Shown: piece after piece, positions 1 through 11,545 of the stretch
How the letters are laid out: each line of letters starts with the position of its first letter
How positions within the stretch are numbered: the stretch's first letter is position 1
Assembly: GCF_028640845.1 (NCBI RefSeq)
Contig: NC_080539.1
Span: 106,852,554-106,916,553 of the forward strand
Reading direction: 5' to 3'
Length of the DNA stretch: 64,000 nt
Origin: Ahaetulla prasina
Taxonomy: Eukaryota; Chordata; Lepidosauria; Squamata; Colubridae
Program-made: the position numbers and the translations under genes
The notes under the pieces: model-generated
Seen by the model: only the letters and a program-made list of their open reading frames with translations
The model's database searches: none
What the model was told of the DNA's origin: nothing

Positions 1-239
1 ATTATTTTAATGTGTCTCAGAGAGCACAACATGCAATTCTTTATGGTCTTCTCTTCCACCTCAAGGCATAAGCTTTAGTTAGACAGATTTACATAAATCT
101 AACCAAAAAAGACATCCAAATAATTATTCCTTTATGTTTCATTGTATTCAATATGTTTGCATCACAGGAAGGAGAATCTTGGTTAACTTAATTCTCAGGA
201 AGAGTTTGAGACCTGTAAGAGATATATCTTGATGAGACC
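1..239. other. Unassigned AT-rich flank
   Basis: No repeat family or coding potential is recognised here. The last ~40 bases may be a decayed 5' extension of the LINE that follows. Confidence 0.4.
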
Positions 240-1313
240 AAAGCTAAGGATCTAACGATGCATCTGTTAAACTACTGAAGTTTGCAGATGACACAACAAT
301 GATCTGTCTCATTCGAGACAATGATGAATCCGCATACAGACAGGAGGTTGAACAACTAGCCTCTTGATGCTACTGAAACAATCTGGAACTGAACACATTC
401 AAAACCATAGAAATGGTGGTAGACTTTAGGAGAAACCCTTCCATACTTCCACCTCTCACAATACTAGACAACACAGTATCAACAGTAGAAACCTACAAAT
501 TTCTAGGTTCTACCATATCACAAGATCTAAAATGGACAACTAACATCAAAAACGTCATCAAAAAAGGACAACAAAGAATGTTCTTTCTGCGCTAACTCAA
601 AAAGCTCAAACTGCCCAAGGAGCTGTTGATCCAGTTCTACAGAGGAATTATTGAGTCTGTCATCTGTACCTCCATAACTGTCTGGTTTGGTTCTGCAACC
701 CAACAAGACAGACACAGACTTCAGAGAATAATTAGAACTGCAGAAAAAACAATTGCTACCAACCTGCCTTCCATTGAGGACCTGTATACTGCACGAATCA
801 AGAAGAGGGCCGTGAAAATATTTACAGATCCCTCACATCCTGGTCATAAACTGTTTCAACTCCTACCCTCAAAACGATGCTATAGAGCACTGCACACCAA
901 TACAACTAGACACAAGAACAGTTTTTTTCCCCAAATGCCATCACTCTGCTAAACAAATAATTCCCTCAACACTGTCAAACTATTTACTAAATCTGCACTA
1001 TTAATCTTCTCATCGTTCCCATTACCCTTCTCCTTCCACTTATGACTATATGACTGTAACTTTGTTGCATGTATCCTTACGATTTATATTGATATTGATT
1101 GTTTCCTAATTGCTTATTTGTACCCTATGACTATCATTAAGTGTTGTATCATTAAGTGTTAAATTTGTACCATATGACTATCATTACGTGTTGTAAGTGT
1201 TGTACCGTAATGAAGGTATCTTTTCTTTTCTGTACACTGAGAGCATATCCACCAAGACAAATTCCTTGTGTGTCCAATCACACTTGGCCAATAAAAATTC
1301 TATTCTATTCTAA
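240..1313 (+). mobile_element. 5'-truncated LINE (CR1/L2 superfamily, ATTCT tail), copy 1
   Basis: This is the 3' part of a LINE ORF2, from the reverse transcriptase active-site box to the C-terminus, plus the 3' UTR. FADD is encoded at 281-292. The same frame then gives the blocks VDFRRNPSILPPL, FLGSTISQDLKW, ESVICTSITVWFGSA and DPSHPGHKLFQLLPSKR up to about 930. In-frame stops at 365-367, 374-376 and 593-595, and a frameshift near 930, make it dead. The 3' UTR ends in GTCCAATCACACTTGGCC, AATAAA, and a short (ATTCT)n tail. Copies of the same family lie at 23636-24449 (minus), 50722-50915 and 56555-56790. Assignment to the CR1/L2 superfamily is by motif recall; the exact family name is uncertain. 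Confidence 0.85.
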
Positions 1314-1383
1314 GTGAATACAGACCTCCATTGCCTGCCCAACTCTCCAAAATGAGCATAAGCCACTCCCTTGCATATGTAAC

Positions 1384-1935
1384 ATAGAATAACAGGGTGG
1401 GAAGGGATCTTGGAAGTCTTCCAGTCCAACCCCCTGCTTGAGCAGGCGATCCTGTACCATTCTGGACAAATGTTTGTCCAATCTCTTCTTACAAATCTCC
1501 AGTGATGAAGCACCCACAATTTCTGGAGGCAAGCTGTTCCAGAGATTAAAATTAGTACAAGCTGGGAAGTTTTTGCTGCTCTGAATGTAACTAGCAGAAT
1601 TATTACTGGATGTTTTAAACCAGGGGTGTCCAAACTTGGCAACTTTAAGACTTTGCTTTGCTGGCTGAGGAATTCTGGGAGTTGAAGTCCACAAGTCTTA
1701 AAGTTGCCAAGTTTGGACACCCCTGCCTTAAACCTACATTTTACTTTGTTTGGTATGCCTTATTTTAACTGTGATTCTTCTGACACAATAAATAAAATTG
1801 TTCTCACTGACAGGAAATTTCTGTCTTTAGCTCTATATTGGATCTCTCTTTATGATTTTCCACCCGTTACTTCTTGTCCTGCCCTCTGATGCTTTGGATA
1901 ATAGGTTGATCCTCTGTTATCTGTGGCTTCTTAGA
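1384..1935 (-). mobile_element. CR1 LINE 3' end, interrupted by a MITE
   Basis: The plus strand begins TAGAATAACAGGGTGGGAAG, the reverse complement of the CR1 3' UTR end (the GGTTGGACTGGAAGACTTCC type). The coding remnant on the minus strand resembles the CR1 C-terminus (NLWNSLPPEIV, SLEICKKRLDKHLS). The frame is split by the hAT MITE at 1621-1725, and CR1 sequence continues to about 1935 (TTCTTGTCCTGCCCTCTGATGC). Similar CR1 ends lie at 48652-50520, 51700-52315 and 61497-61712. Confidence 0.8.
1621..1725. mobile_element. Foldback hAT MITE inside a CR1
   Basis: The termini are CAGGGGTGTCCAAACTTGGC and its complement GTTTGGACACCCCTG. The whole 105 bp is nearly an inverted repeat (AACTTTAAGACT with AGTCTTAAAGTT). 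Flanks TTTTAAAC and CCTTAAAC form an 8-bp TSD with two mismatches, as expected for the hAT superfamily. Non-autonomous. Confidence 0.85.
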
Positions 1936-2430
1936 AGAAAGAAAAGCCATCAATTCAAAAACTTGAATCTCTGTTTGCCTTCTCAGAAATGAATTTTGTT
2001 GGATTCATTCCCAGGAAAGCATTTATAAGATCTCAGCCTCCTTATAAAGAATCAAACAATAAACTGGTCGGACAGGTAACAAAAGAGCAAATTGTTCTGC
2101 TCTGACCTCTTTTATTTCAAGGTCAGCTCCAAACTATTTATGCAAGCATAAAGCATCTTTTTTTGGAAATCTTTTTTAGAATATTGGAATATACTGCTGT
2201 TTATGCAGCACAATCTTATACATATCTATTCAGAAACAAGTCCAAAGGAATTCAGTTTTATTTCCAGGCCAAAGGAATGCACAGTGAATAGAATTAAATC
2301 GTATGAGATGAAACAATAAATACTGATTGTATTTACAATTTGCAGTACCTCTTATAAAAATCCCTAAATTCTTTTACTTCCCCCTTAATCACTGACTCAA
2401 AATATAATATCAACAAGCATAAGATCGATA

Positions 2431-2664
2431 CAAGTAATCCTTGTTTAGTAACTGCCTCATTTAGTGACTGTTTGCAGTTATGCCAGTGATAAAAAAAAAC
2501 CTATATCTTATGACCAATGATCGCATTTACAACCTTTGCAGGTCTCTAAAACAATGGAATAATGAAGGAAGATCATAAGCACAGTCATGGTTTCACTTGA
2601 TGACTTCTTCATTTAACAACTGAGTTGGCAGTCCCAACTATGGTTGCTAATTGAGGACTACCAG
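2431..2664. mobile_element. Tigger-like (TcMar) MITE
   Basis: Left end CAAGTAATCCTTGTTTAG; right end AATTGAGGACTACCAG, complementary to it. TA lies on both sides (2429-2430 and 2665-2666). Its ends match the elements at 15362-15753 and 17497-17885, but the interior differs or is deleted (234 bp). The superfamily call is inferred from the terminal inverted repeat (TIR) type and the TA target. Confidence 0.65.
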
Positions 2665-2750
2665 TATAATGTATAGCTCATATAATATGCATCAGCATTT
2701 TACCAAATATAGCTAGGCTCACTCATGAATCTCTCTTCTCTATTCCTGGC

Positions 2751-2985
2751 CAGAGTGGGTATTCAGCCGGTATTCACCTGTTTGGCCGAATCGGTAGCGG
2801 CAACTGGCGCTATGCCATCCTATTTAGCCACATTTTCGAGGCTGGCTGCATGTGTGGAAGGGGCGCGCAAGAGCAAAGTGCATGCGCCAAAGGCCGGGCG
2901 CATGCATGGAAGGTGCATGTGCGCACAAAGCAAGCATGGGTGCATGGGGTGAATCGGTGGTAACAATATGTGAAACCCACCTCTG
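2751..2985. mobile_element. hAT non-autonomous element
   Basis: Left end CAGAGTGGGTATTCAGC; right end GTGAAACCCACCTCTG. Flanks TTCCTGGC and CTCCTGGC form an 8-bp TSD (7/8). The interior is GC- and CpG-rich and carries the GAATCGGTAGCGGC motif also present at 47599-47797 and 28888-29232. No transposase frame. Confidence 0.8.
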
Positions 2986-2993
2986 CTCCTGGC

Positions 2994-4679
2994 AGTTATT
3001 TGAGCAAATATATTCTTGAAGTCTAGGGTGGAAAAGGAATAGCCAGCCCTACAACTGCAGATATGACCTTATTAATTTACTACAACCAAATTGCATTTGC
3101 TCCTAAGTAGCTGGTAAAAGATTTGGCTTCTTATAAGAGGGAAAAGATAAATCTTTCATTGATAAAACAGGTAACAAATGAACATGCTCAGAAAAAACCA
3201 GATATCCAGGAGAAAAAGGAGAAGAAAAAGTGGGAATCTTTCAGGAATCATACGGAACTGTTTCTAGATTTGGGGTTTGAATTTTTCTAGGTCTAAGATT
3301 TTGATGGAAGGCTATAGTTCAAAACCAGCAATCTCAGGAGATTTGTGACAGTTGCCTGTCTGTATATGTAATGACTCACATATTCTTTGTTAGATAAGAG
3401 AGAATGGGAGCAGTATTAAAATCCATTCCTTTGTTTCTTCTTCTTTTTAAATAACTTTTGCATTGCAGGTGATGTTAATAGACAGTGTGATTTGGCCTGA
3501 ATTGCACCAATAATTCCAGATTTAGTTGGAGATATCTGCCTATATAGATATGCCCTATATTATAGGTTTAATAAAACTAGTAGTGAATTGGAAATTCACA
3601 CATAATAGATACTATAGTGGCCTTTCTGAGAATCAATCCTTTATTACATACATTATAGATAGGATTTGTCACATATTAATAAAATCAGTGGGTCCTGTGA
3701 TCAGTTGTTGTTCTTTTATTTTTAAAAAGATTAATGCAATTTAGAGGCACATAATGTATGTAATGAATGTTTTGTCATTCATAAGTACCATAATCATTAT
3801 TCATCTGTTTGCTGGGTTAGCATACAGGGGAATTCTAGCCGGATTTTGACAGCAGAATTTTATGGCTTTGTTCAAGAGCAAGTCCTAACATATTTTCCAT
3901 CCATGTCAACAGTACATTCTTGAAATATGTGAGAGCCCAAAAAGACAGCAAGAAGAAATAAAAGCCTTCTACTATTAGTGCCTTAATAAACAAAAGTGAG
4001 GCTGAATGGACAGGACTTGATAATAGTGACATATATTCCTTGGGGCCTGATTGTTTTCAGACAGGAACACAACTTGGCATACATTTACAAGAGCAAGCTT
4101 ATAGTGATGCTTGAAGAAAAAGTATGGAGATTGGAGTAGCTGTGCTTCAGCTCCTAAAGGAGGAAATTGTTAATGCATAAATAAAAGAGTTGTTGGATCA
4201 AGCAAAAGTGACGCTACAAATGAATAAAGCAGCAAAATTCCATTAAAAAAAAGAGAGAGAGAGAAACAAAGGTACACAGTGGGCAAGAGTGACAATCAGA
4301 AACAAGAGAAGGTGAAGATTAGTGCTAGAATTCGAGAATAGTTCTGAGATTCTTAGAGAAAAAGGATTTGGGTCTTTAAAAATGTGATATTGTTGGTCAA
4401 GAGCAGGAAGCTTCATCATCTCAGAAGTGTAGTACATATGCAGTGATATTGTGCAAGGAAACAACAAAGAAGAGTTGCGATAGTTGGCAGTGTAGTACTG
4501 AGAGTAACTGAAAGAAACAACTACTGGGCATGCTTATTACTTTGTAAAATATGCTACCTTCCAGGAGCATAGATTATGGGTGGGATAAAGGTTAAAAATT
4601 CTGTGAAGTCCTCTGACAATTATCCATTCTTGCCAATCGTATTTGGATAGATGCTACTGTAGAGAGTAAAGAAACTCAC
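2994..4679. other. Unassigned AT-rich interval
   Basis: I see no recognisable gene or repeat beyond a short GA run near 4252-4263. Open frames here are short and without familiar motifs. Confidence 0.5.
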
Positions 4680-5372
4680 TGTCATGCCCTGTCGGAACCT
4701 GAATCTGCCGGAGAAGACGAACTGGAACCTGAGCTGACAGAGATTGAGGGGACACCTTCGTTATCTTCAGAAGAAAATGGGGAAGGCCAGGGACTTTCAG
4801 GATTAGGCCAGAATGTAGGCAGGGAGGAACAGAGGCAGGATGAACATGGCAGACAGCTCAGGCGAGGAGCAAGGACCATCCCCTCCTGATCCACTCGGAG
4901 AGTGGAGAGGAAGCATGAACAGTGCAACCTGAGCAGGGTACTCAGGAGAAGAATGCCCCACTCAGGAGAATGAGACTTAAGGAGATACACTGGGGAGGAG
5001 CATTTGTCGGGAACAAACACTGAGTTCCTGAAGTGTTGCGTGTCGACGTTTGAACTTTCCAAGAGTCCTTGCATTCTTCCTGACATTCTGGACAAATTAC
5101 CTGGATCTTTTGCTTCCCGAACTCCTTGATTTGCCCTTGATTTGCCAAATAAATTTGGATTTATTGCTGTGCACCCTTGGTGCAGACAGCTCTGGGTTGG
5201 ACTAATTGCAGCCAGAGGCTGCTTGAGGTTTGTGTGTGTGGGGGGTTGTTATCACTCTGCTCTGGCACTTGCCAGAAAAGTGGGAGTATTTGGGGAAATT
5301 TGGAACAATAAAGGGGTGGTTTGAACTGCCAGCTGTTTGTGTTATTTCTGTGCCATGCCCTGGGTCATCAAA
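4680..5372 (+). mobile_element. Solo LTR (TGTCATG family)
   Basis: The element starts TGTCATGCCCTG and ends near GGGTCATCAAA, flanked by perfect 5-bp TSDs CTCAC (4675-4679 and 5373-5377). It has AATAAA-type polyadenylation signals near 5146 and 5305. Its start matches the minus-strand LTR at 18821-20340 (TGTCATGGTCCC, and GGTCATCACA at the end). No internal retroviral region adjoins it, so it is a recombined solo LTR. The terminal CA appears mutated to AA. Assignment to an ERV rather than another LTR retrotransposon is inferred. Confidence 0.75.
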
Positions 5373-5402
5373 CTCACGAAAAGGGGATGAAACATTTTTA
5401 CA

Positions 5403-5560
5403 GAATACAGAATAATGGAATTGGAAGGCTCCTTGGAGGTCTTTTAGTCTAACACCCTGCTCAAGGAGGAGACACTATGCAATTCCGGACAAATGGCTGT
5501 CCTATTTCTTCTTAAAAACCTTCAATGATGGAGCACTCATTACTTCTGAAAGCAAGCCTC
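5403..5560 (-). mobile_element. CR1 LINE 3' end fragment
   Basis: The plus strand shows GAATTGGAAGGCTCCTTGGA, TCTAACACCCTGCTCAAGG and CTTCTTAAAAACCTTC, the reverse of a CR1 3' end. It begins about 30 bp after the solo LTR and ends at the GAAG array. Confidence 0.75.
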
Positions 5561-5603
5561 ACTGGTGAAAGAAAAAGAGAGAGAGTGTGTGTGAAAGAGG
5601 TAA

Positions 5604-5703
5604 GAAGGAAGGAAGGAAGGAAGGAAGGAAGGAAGGAAGGAAGGAAGGAAGGAAGGAAGGAAGGAAGGAAGGAAGGAAGGAAAGGAGGGAGGGAGGAAGG
5701 AAG
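5604..5703. repeat. (GAAG)n microsatellite
   Basis: About 100 bp of GAAG/GGAA tetramers, degenerating at the right end into GGAGGGAGGG. It creates artefactual KEGR-repeat frames on both strands. Confidence 0.95.
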
Positions 5704-5709
5704 ACATTG

Positions 5710-6609
5710 CCTTAATTTAATGAAATATAAGAAGGAAGAGGAGGTACAACACAATCAGATTTGCAAGATTCAATTATTATATCCAATCTCAATAAAAGTA
5801 ATTTTAGACATTCCTGTGCATAATTTGCAATCTAAGATCAAATCAAAAAGCACTAAAACATATAGAGCAGTTTAAAAACCATGCATTAATTATATATATG
5901 AGCCAAAACCAATCTAATTCCTGTAGGCTAAACTTGCAAATAAAAATTTTACCACTGCCTTTAATAGACTTAGATATTGGTCATTTAAAAGGAAATCAGT
6001 GGCCTTCTAATCATAAGGGAAATTAAACTTCGTAATAATTGAGTTTATAAGTTTTTAAGCACCATTTGAATTGACTTTTTAATAGAACAGGACATACAGA
6101 TTCAACTTCTGCATTCGAAGATACATAAATACTATTTTCATACAGACGGTTGAAATTGCTTTCAGTTGTCATCCTGCTGGATAGTGGATCAATTTAGAGC
6201 AGGGAAAAAAGCCTCCCTTGCAAAGCCTTCATGATCTTAAAACAAGAAATAAAGTCCAGAAGGCTGGGGCAATACTACCGTAATAGAGATGAAAATGTTT
6301 GGTCTCGTCTCACTGAATATCTAAATCCCAGACCTTCTATTTCAGTTCTGCTACAATTTTAGCAGGCCTAAAACAAACAAAACTGATATTTACATACATA
6401 GTACATCATATCTTAATTAGTTTACCTTTGCGAGGTGGATACAATTCTATTATTCAGGTTAATCTGAACCACAGAGGTACACAAAAGGGTTTGTTAGGGT
6501 CTTGTTTTGCCCAAGACCCTAACTGTATCCTTCACTTGATCTCTAATGTTGTAATGCTAATAGAATTGGGTTATTGTTTTTAGAAATGTAGCTTGTATGG
6601 AGTAGGCTT
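5710..6609. other. Unassigned interval
   Basis: AT-rich with no recognised family. It contains one perfect 12-bp inverted repeat with a 7-nt loop (6493-6523), listed separately. Confidence 0.45.
6493..6523. repeat. Perfect 12-bp hairpin
   Basis: GTTAGGGTCTTG and CAAGACCCTAAC flank a TTTTGCC loop. No run of T follows and no gene adjoins, so a terminator or RNA role is not supported. Confidence 0.6.
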
Positions 6610-6923
6610 TTTGTCCCCCCCTCCCACAACTCCCTATCCTGATCCCAGCTTGGTGCAGAAAATGGGGCGTTTCCATGGGCCCTTCTCTTCCCCCCGCTCC
6701 CAAGTCCCAGCTGATCAGGAGGAAATGTGGGATTTTGCAGTAACCTTCCCCTGGATTGGGGAGGGAATGGAGATTTTACACTATCCTTCCCTAGAGTGGG
6801 GTGGGAATGGAGATTTTACAGTATCCTTCCCCTGCCAAGCCCACCAAGCCACGTCCACCAATCCATGCCACACCCACCAAGCCACACCCACAGAACCAGT
6901 AGTAAAAATTTTTGGAACCCACC

Positions 6924-6924
<1 letters not shown>
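6610..6924. mobile_element. hAT non-autonomous element, right end replaced
   Basis: Positions ~6700-6920 match the interior of the hAT element at 28888-29232: two GGGAATGGAGATTTTACA blocks, then CCACCAAGCCAC repeats and AGAACCAGTAGTAAAAA. The right terminus should read CCCACCACTG but stops at CCCACCAT and passes directly into the TAGA array. The left terminus is not found. Confidence 0.7.

Positions 6925-6971
<47 letters not shown>
6925..6971. repeat. (TAGA)n microsatellite
   Basis: About 12 TAGA units directly abut the broken right end of the hAT element. Confidence 0.95.
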
Positions 6972-7135
6972 GTCACAGAAGAATGCCACAACCGGTAATG
7001 GATGAATTCACTGAGAAATAGAATCATGATGAATGCTAGGAGACATTTCCAGTTTGACCATCAAAATCGGAGAGTTGGTGAGATCCCCTTGACTGACCAG
7101 GTTAAAACAGAGGCTAAACAGCCATCTGTTGTGGG

Positions 7136-7272
7136 CAGTGGTGGGATTCAGCCAGTTCACACCACTTTGGGAGAACCGGTTATTAACTTTCTGAGCAGTT
7201 TGGTGAACTGGTTGTTGGGAGAAATCATTAGGGCAGAGAACCGGTTGTTAAATTATTTGAATCCCACCACTG
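7136..7272. mobile_element. 137-bp hAT MITE
   Basis: Termini CAGTGGTGGGATTCA and TGAATCCCACCACTG are perfect complements. Flanks GTTGTGGG and GTTGCAGG form an 8-bp TSD (6/8). The same 137-bp element is at 32438-32574. The interior carries repeated GAACCGGTTNTTAA motifs. Confidence 0.9.
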
Positions 7273-7280
7273 GTTGCAGG

Positions 7281-8589
7281 GATTTAATTTGGTTCCTTAC
7301 ATAAACCAGGGACTTAGACTTAAAGACACCAGTGGCAATTCTGTGAAAATTAAGACAGTTATTTTAGAATTTTTTAAACATGTAATTACATAGCATTACT
7401 TATTGCAAATCCATTTAGTGAACTTTCTTTAACTCGAACACTTTCTTTGGTGTTTTCATAAATGAAGAGATCAGAGTTCAGACTCCCTTACCTGGTGAGG
7501 AAACACTTAATACCCTTATCATTTGAATATATTTTCTCTAAATATGCTCATGCTAATTTTCACTTTCATTAAGTGGCACTCATTACCATTTACTGACATT
7601 AGGGTAAATTCAGGTTCCAGTTCCACTTAAGGGCTCTGTTGATTTTATTTATGAGAATTTACACTGTGAGATATGATGCTTCTCCATCTGCTCTTATCTC
7701 CTTTATATTTGACATGTGACACAAACATTGATTCTCTAAAGTCTTGATCTCTGAGATGCTGGATCTTGTCTAGATTAGAAAATAGATATAAATAGAGTAC
7801 AGAATCGTCTATGGAAAAATGTCAAAGTAGAGTTCGAAAACATTGTTGCCTTCTTTTCGTATATCTTAGTTGTAGGCCATACTGCCTAAGGGGAATTTTT
7901 TTTCAAACTGGTGAAGGATTTGCAGCGACCGTTTTACAAAAAGACAGCTGACCTTTTCTTTTTTTTTTGGTTCTTGTGGTTTTTTGGAGAAAGAATTCAA
8001 CAAAGCCATTCTTCTAGATTACTTTCACTGAGCCATTTAACATTCGGGAACATTCATTTAACAGGGAAATCTGAAAAGTGGCTAACTAAAATTCACTGTA
8101 TCCAATACTTGCTATGATTTGTGAATATTGCAAGTATTATTGCTAAAGGCAGTAGAACACTTGTCAAGGAATTGTAGCTGAAGAAAACGAATGAATGGTA
8201 ATATATAAAATGACTTTGGAAAGAAAGCATCTATGGCTTAAATCCAAATGAAGATTATAAGCATTTAAGTATAGAGATATCATAGAGACTCGCTGCCTTA
8301 CTATGAACAAAACTGAGCTTTCTCATCTTCCCTTAATTTCTACTATTTTATATTTTATATTTTAGGAATATATTTTTTACTATTTTATATTTTAGGAATG
8401 GGTAAACACTAAAGCACTCCACACAACTCCTTTGACTCCAAGATGGCTTCCTTGCTGGTCACTGAGTATGTGTCTTTATACCTCTGCCTTCATTTTAGAA
8501 GCAGCTTAGCTGGATTAGTGTGATACAGACCTGCCCCACCCATGATGAAAGAAGAGGCATGCTGAAGATCACGTCAGTCAAGGAATTCT
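7281..8589. other. Unassigned AT-rich interval
   Basis: No recognised element. A short direct duplication of TACTATTTTATATTTTA occurs at ~8340-8398. Confidence 0.45.
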
Positions 8590-8957
8590 GGCTGGTTGGG
8601 TCCAAAAGAAGAGCCTTCTCTGCTTATGGCTCCAGCTCTTTGGAACATCTTGCCTCCTGAGGTGAGATTGTCTCCCACCCTCCAGATCTTCCACAAGAGC
8701 CTGAAGAACTGGCTCTGCCAGTTGACCTGGGACTCCAACAGGGGAGTACCATGCTGGAGGTAGTTGATGGACTAATAATAGATCCCCCCTCCCCCCTACC
8801 CAATTGGTCCCTCCCCTCCCATTTTTTAATTACAAATTTGTATTCTTTTAATTATCATTTTGAATTCTTATTGTTATGGTTGTATTGCTTTTAATGTTGT
8901 AAGCCTCCCAGAATCACCTTGGGTAAGATGGACAGTAAATAAAGTAAATAAATTAAT
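8590..8957 (+). mobile_element. L2-type LINE 3' end
   Basis: The sequence runs AGAAGAGCCTTCTCTGC, then CTCCAGCTCTTTGGAACA, then CTCCAGATCTTCCACAAGAG. This corresponds to the L2 C-terminal block (RAFS..AP.LWN.LP....F...LK.WL). A 3' UTR with AATAAAGTAAATAAAT follows. It is degraded and 5'-truncated. Confidence 0.7.
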
Positions 8958-8958
8958 A

Positions 8959-9394
8959 TGGCGGGACATGTATGGGAAAGAGTACAAACCCTCCCTTAAG
9001 TGAATGTGGTGGTTTGCATTGGAGAAGGGACTTGAGGGAAGTTGGTGATGTGCAGGGCTACAACTGTCCAGCTTCAAGACTACCTCTTACAGCAGCAGAA
9101 CCAGGCCTAAATCTGTAATGGTCTGGGGGAATGGCCTTGGACAAAGGGAAGAGAAGAGATTGGCCTAGGGAACAATTATACAAGAGAGGCAGGAGCCTGC
9201 AGTTGTGTAACTGTCAGATAAGGAAACTTAGAATTGACCCACCTTAATTGGTCAGGTTGTAAAAAGAGACAATGGGAGATTTGTACTTTCAGGCTAACAG
9301 AGTTTTGTTAATGTAACTTTACAATAAAGTAGAATTAACTCATTTAGTTGTCTTTCCTGTCTGATTTGCCTGAGAGGGCTGACAAGCCCCAGCA
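8959..9394 (+). mobile_element. Probable LTR fragment
   Basis: The region has U3/R-like organisation ending in GTTAATGTAACTTTACAATAAAGT, followed by a U5-like stretch to CAAGCCCCAGCA. The segment GTTAATGTAACCTTACTATAAAGT recurs at 12328-12351. No convincing TSD was found, so the boundaries are soft. Confidence 0.4.
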
Positions 9395-9955
9395 ACCAGT
9401 TTCATGTCTGTCTTTCATGCCTTTGATGTGAATACTATTTCAGGTATTTCATAGATTAGTACAGTCCATCCATCACTCCCCTTCACTACAATCCCTGGCT
9501 TATTTCTGTGCTTGCTGAAGAACACCGCTACCTTCTTCGTCAACACAGCAGCCCTGTTTCTATCTTTGTAGATGCATGGGGTTCTCCATCAAGTACAAAG
9601 GTAAGGGTAAGAATTGCCCATGTGGGCAGAGACAGGACAGAGAAGGAGATTAATCTCCAAAAGTACGAGCAAAACTCTCCATATCTGCTTTCAAGTGAGT
9701 GCAGCAGCTTCATCATTGTTTTAATGTATTGGAAAATGGTTGGATAGTTAATGTGTTGGATTTTAATGTGTTGGAAAAACTACTGGACTGGAGGCAACAG
9801 TTCTCCACTTCCTTTACATCTGAAGGTCAGAAGAAACACTCACCTCCAGAGACTAAGTTAAGTTACGCAAGTTACACAACTTGTAGAAAGTTACACAAAC
9901 TGTAGAAAGAGTGAAGAGTTAGTGGAAATCACCCTTTCCATGTGAACCAATAAAA

Positions 9956-10201
9956 GAGCCCCGGTGGCGCAGTGGTTAGAGTGCAGTACTGCAGGCTACT
10001 TCTGCTGATCGCTGGCTGCCAGTAGTTTGGCAGATCGAATCTCACCAGGCTCAAGATTATCTCAGCCTTCCAGCCTTCTGAGGTTGGTGAAATGAAGACC
10101 CAGAGTTGTTGGGGGCAATATGCTGACTCTTTAAACCACTTAGAGAGTGCTGTAAAGCACTATGAAGTGATATATAAGTCTAAGTACTATTGCTATTGCT
10201 A
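9956..10201 (+). mobile_element. Sauria-type tRNA SINE (tail ending ATTGCT)
   Basis: The tRNA-like head has an A box in GGTGGCGCAGTGGTTAGAG and a B box in CAGATCGAATCTC. The conserved body follows (CTCAGCCTTCCAGCCTTCTG, AATGAAGACCCAGAG). The tail is CTGTAAAGCACTATGAAG to ATATAAGTCTAAGTACTATT, ending in ATTGCT repeats. It is full-length, so pol III transcription would have started at the head. Confidence 0.85.
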
Positions 10202-11396
10202 ATATTTCCTATCTTGGACTGAATCTAATGACTGTGTAACTTCCTTCAAAAACTAAAGAACTTAACTCACTTCACTCCAGGTCAACTCACAAACCTCATA
10301 ATGACCATAGAAAGAAGATGGAAAGATACCATTTTACTGTATAAGATGAATTCTGTAGTCTGAATGAAGTAGAAAGTTAGTAGCAAAAGTTATTTTTGTT
10401 TATCAGGTTACACATCCAATCAGAAAGGACTAATATTGAATGGATGAATAAATAAACAAACAAATAAATAGATACGCACTGGATGTGTTGCTCCATAGAG
10501 AAAAGTTCATACATTTCAAGGTTAGGTCTAAAGAAAACTTCATTAGCTGCTTTCATGTCATTTATAATTATTGCTGTTTTTTGTGAAAAGAGTACGGGGG
10601 ATTGAGGAGAGATAGGATTGAAAAAAATGAGGAGATAAGGTTCTCATTAAACAGAATAACTCAAAAACTGAAATAAAATTATGTTTTCATGGTTCAGTGG
10701 TTTTCAATGTTGCGTGAACTATCTATAAACTGGATATTAGCAAGTTCAAAACAGAGCTGGAAAATAAATATGCAGAAAAGATTTTCAAATGGTAAACATT
10801 ACTGGGCTAAAATATGATATTTTGTCACTTTTCTTCTGGAAGATGAGCTACTGAAGGATTGGAGTATCCCTACTCCAGGGATAGTTACTCATAATATAGA
10901 AATTCCCTGGGGATGGGTGAAATCCCAGACGTGATTTTAAAAGCTCAGGGATCCTCAGCCTCCTAATCAGATCTTCATGGTAGTGATGGTTCCTCTGGTT
11001 CAGATAAAGAACAATCATTGATGTAAATATCTGCCTTGCATTGAACCTGAAGAAGAGACTGGGACATTAAATGAACTCAGGTTTGCAGGTGGATGAAGAT
11101 CAAGCTTATTATTGAAAGGCTTACTGTACCTGAGAAATAGAACTCTTCAAGAATAAAGGCTTTCTTGGAAATTGGGATCTATTTGTGAGAAGATATTTTT
11201 TTCAGAAGGTCTGATGATGATCACCTAGTCTAGGAAGAAAGTTTTGGAGGTTTAGTTTTAATTATCAATTTTGGAACAATGTTTATGTTCCAGTTACTTA
11301 ATCATAAATCATTAATTAAACCGTTAATCATAGTTGTAGAAGATGCTAGGTCAAAAAGGGGTGGCCTAGTTCAAGCTCCAAAGCCATGTGTGAATA
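10202..11396. other. Unassigned interval
   Basis: No recognised gene. A CAGTGGTTTTCAATGTTG motif near 10696 resembles a hAT terminus but has no partner end. Confidence 0.4.
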
Positions 11397-11545
11397 TAGC
11401 AATAGCAATAACACTTAGGCTTATATACATCACAGTGCTTTCCAGCCCTCTCTAAGTGGTTTGCAGACTCAGCATATTGCCCCCAACAATCTGGGTCCTC
11501 ATTTTACTGACCTCGGAAGAATGGAAGAATATAACCTGCTTCGAG
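11397..11545 (-). mobile_element. Sauria-type SINE, 5'-truncated
   Basis: The reverse strand shows the same body and tail as the SINE at 9956-10201 (AGCAATAGCAATAACACTTA at the 3' side; CAACAATCTGGGTCCTCATT in the body). The tRNA head is missing. Confidence 0.8.

Noticed and set aside
5512..5875. Long frames with KEGR or PSFL repeats
   Set aside because: Produced by the GAAG microsatellite read in both directions.
6493..6523. Rho-independent-type terminator
   Set aside because: Perfect hairpin but no T-run, no upstream gene, and the genome is eukaryotic.
9956..10080. Genuine tRNA gene
   Set aside because: A- and B-box motifs are present, but the sequence continues into a SINE body and tail and lacks a plausible acceptor stem pairing.
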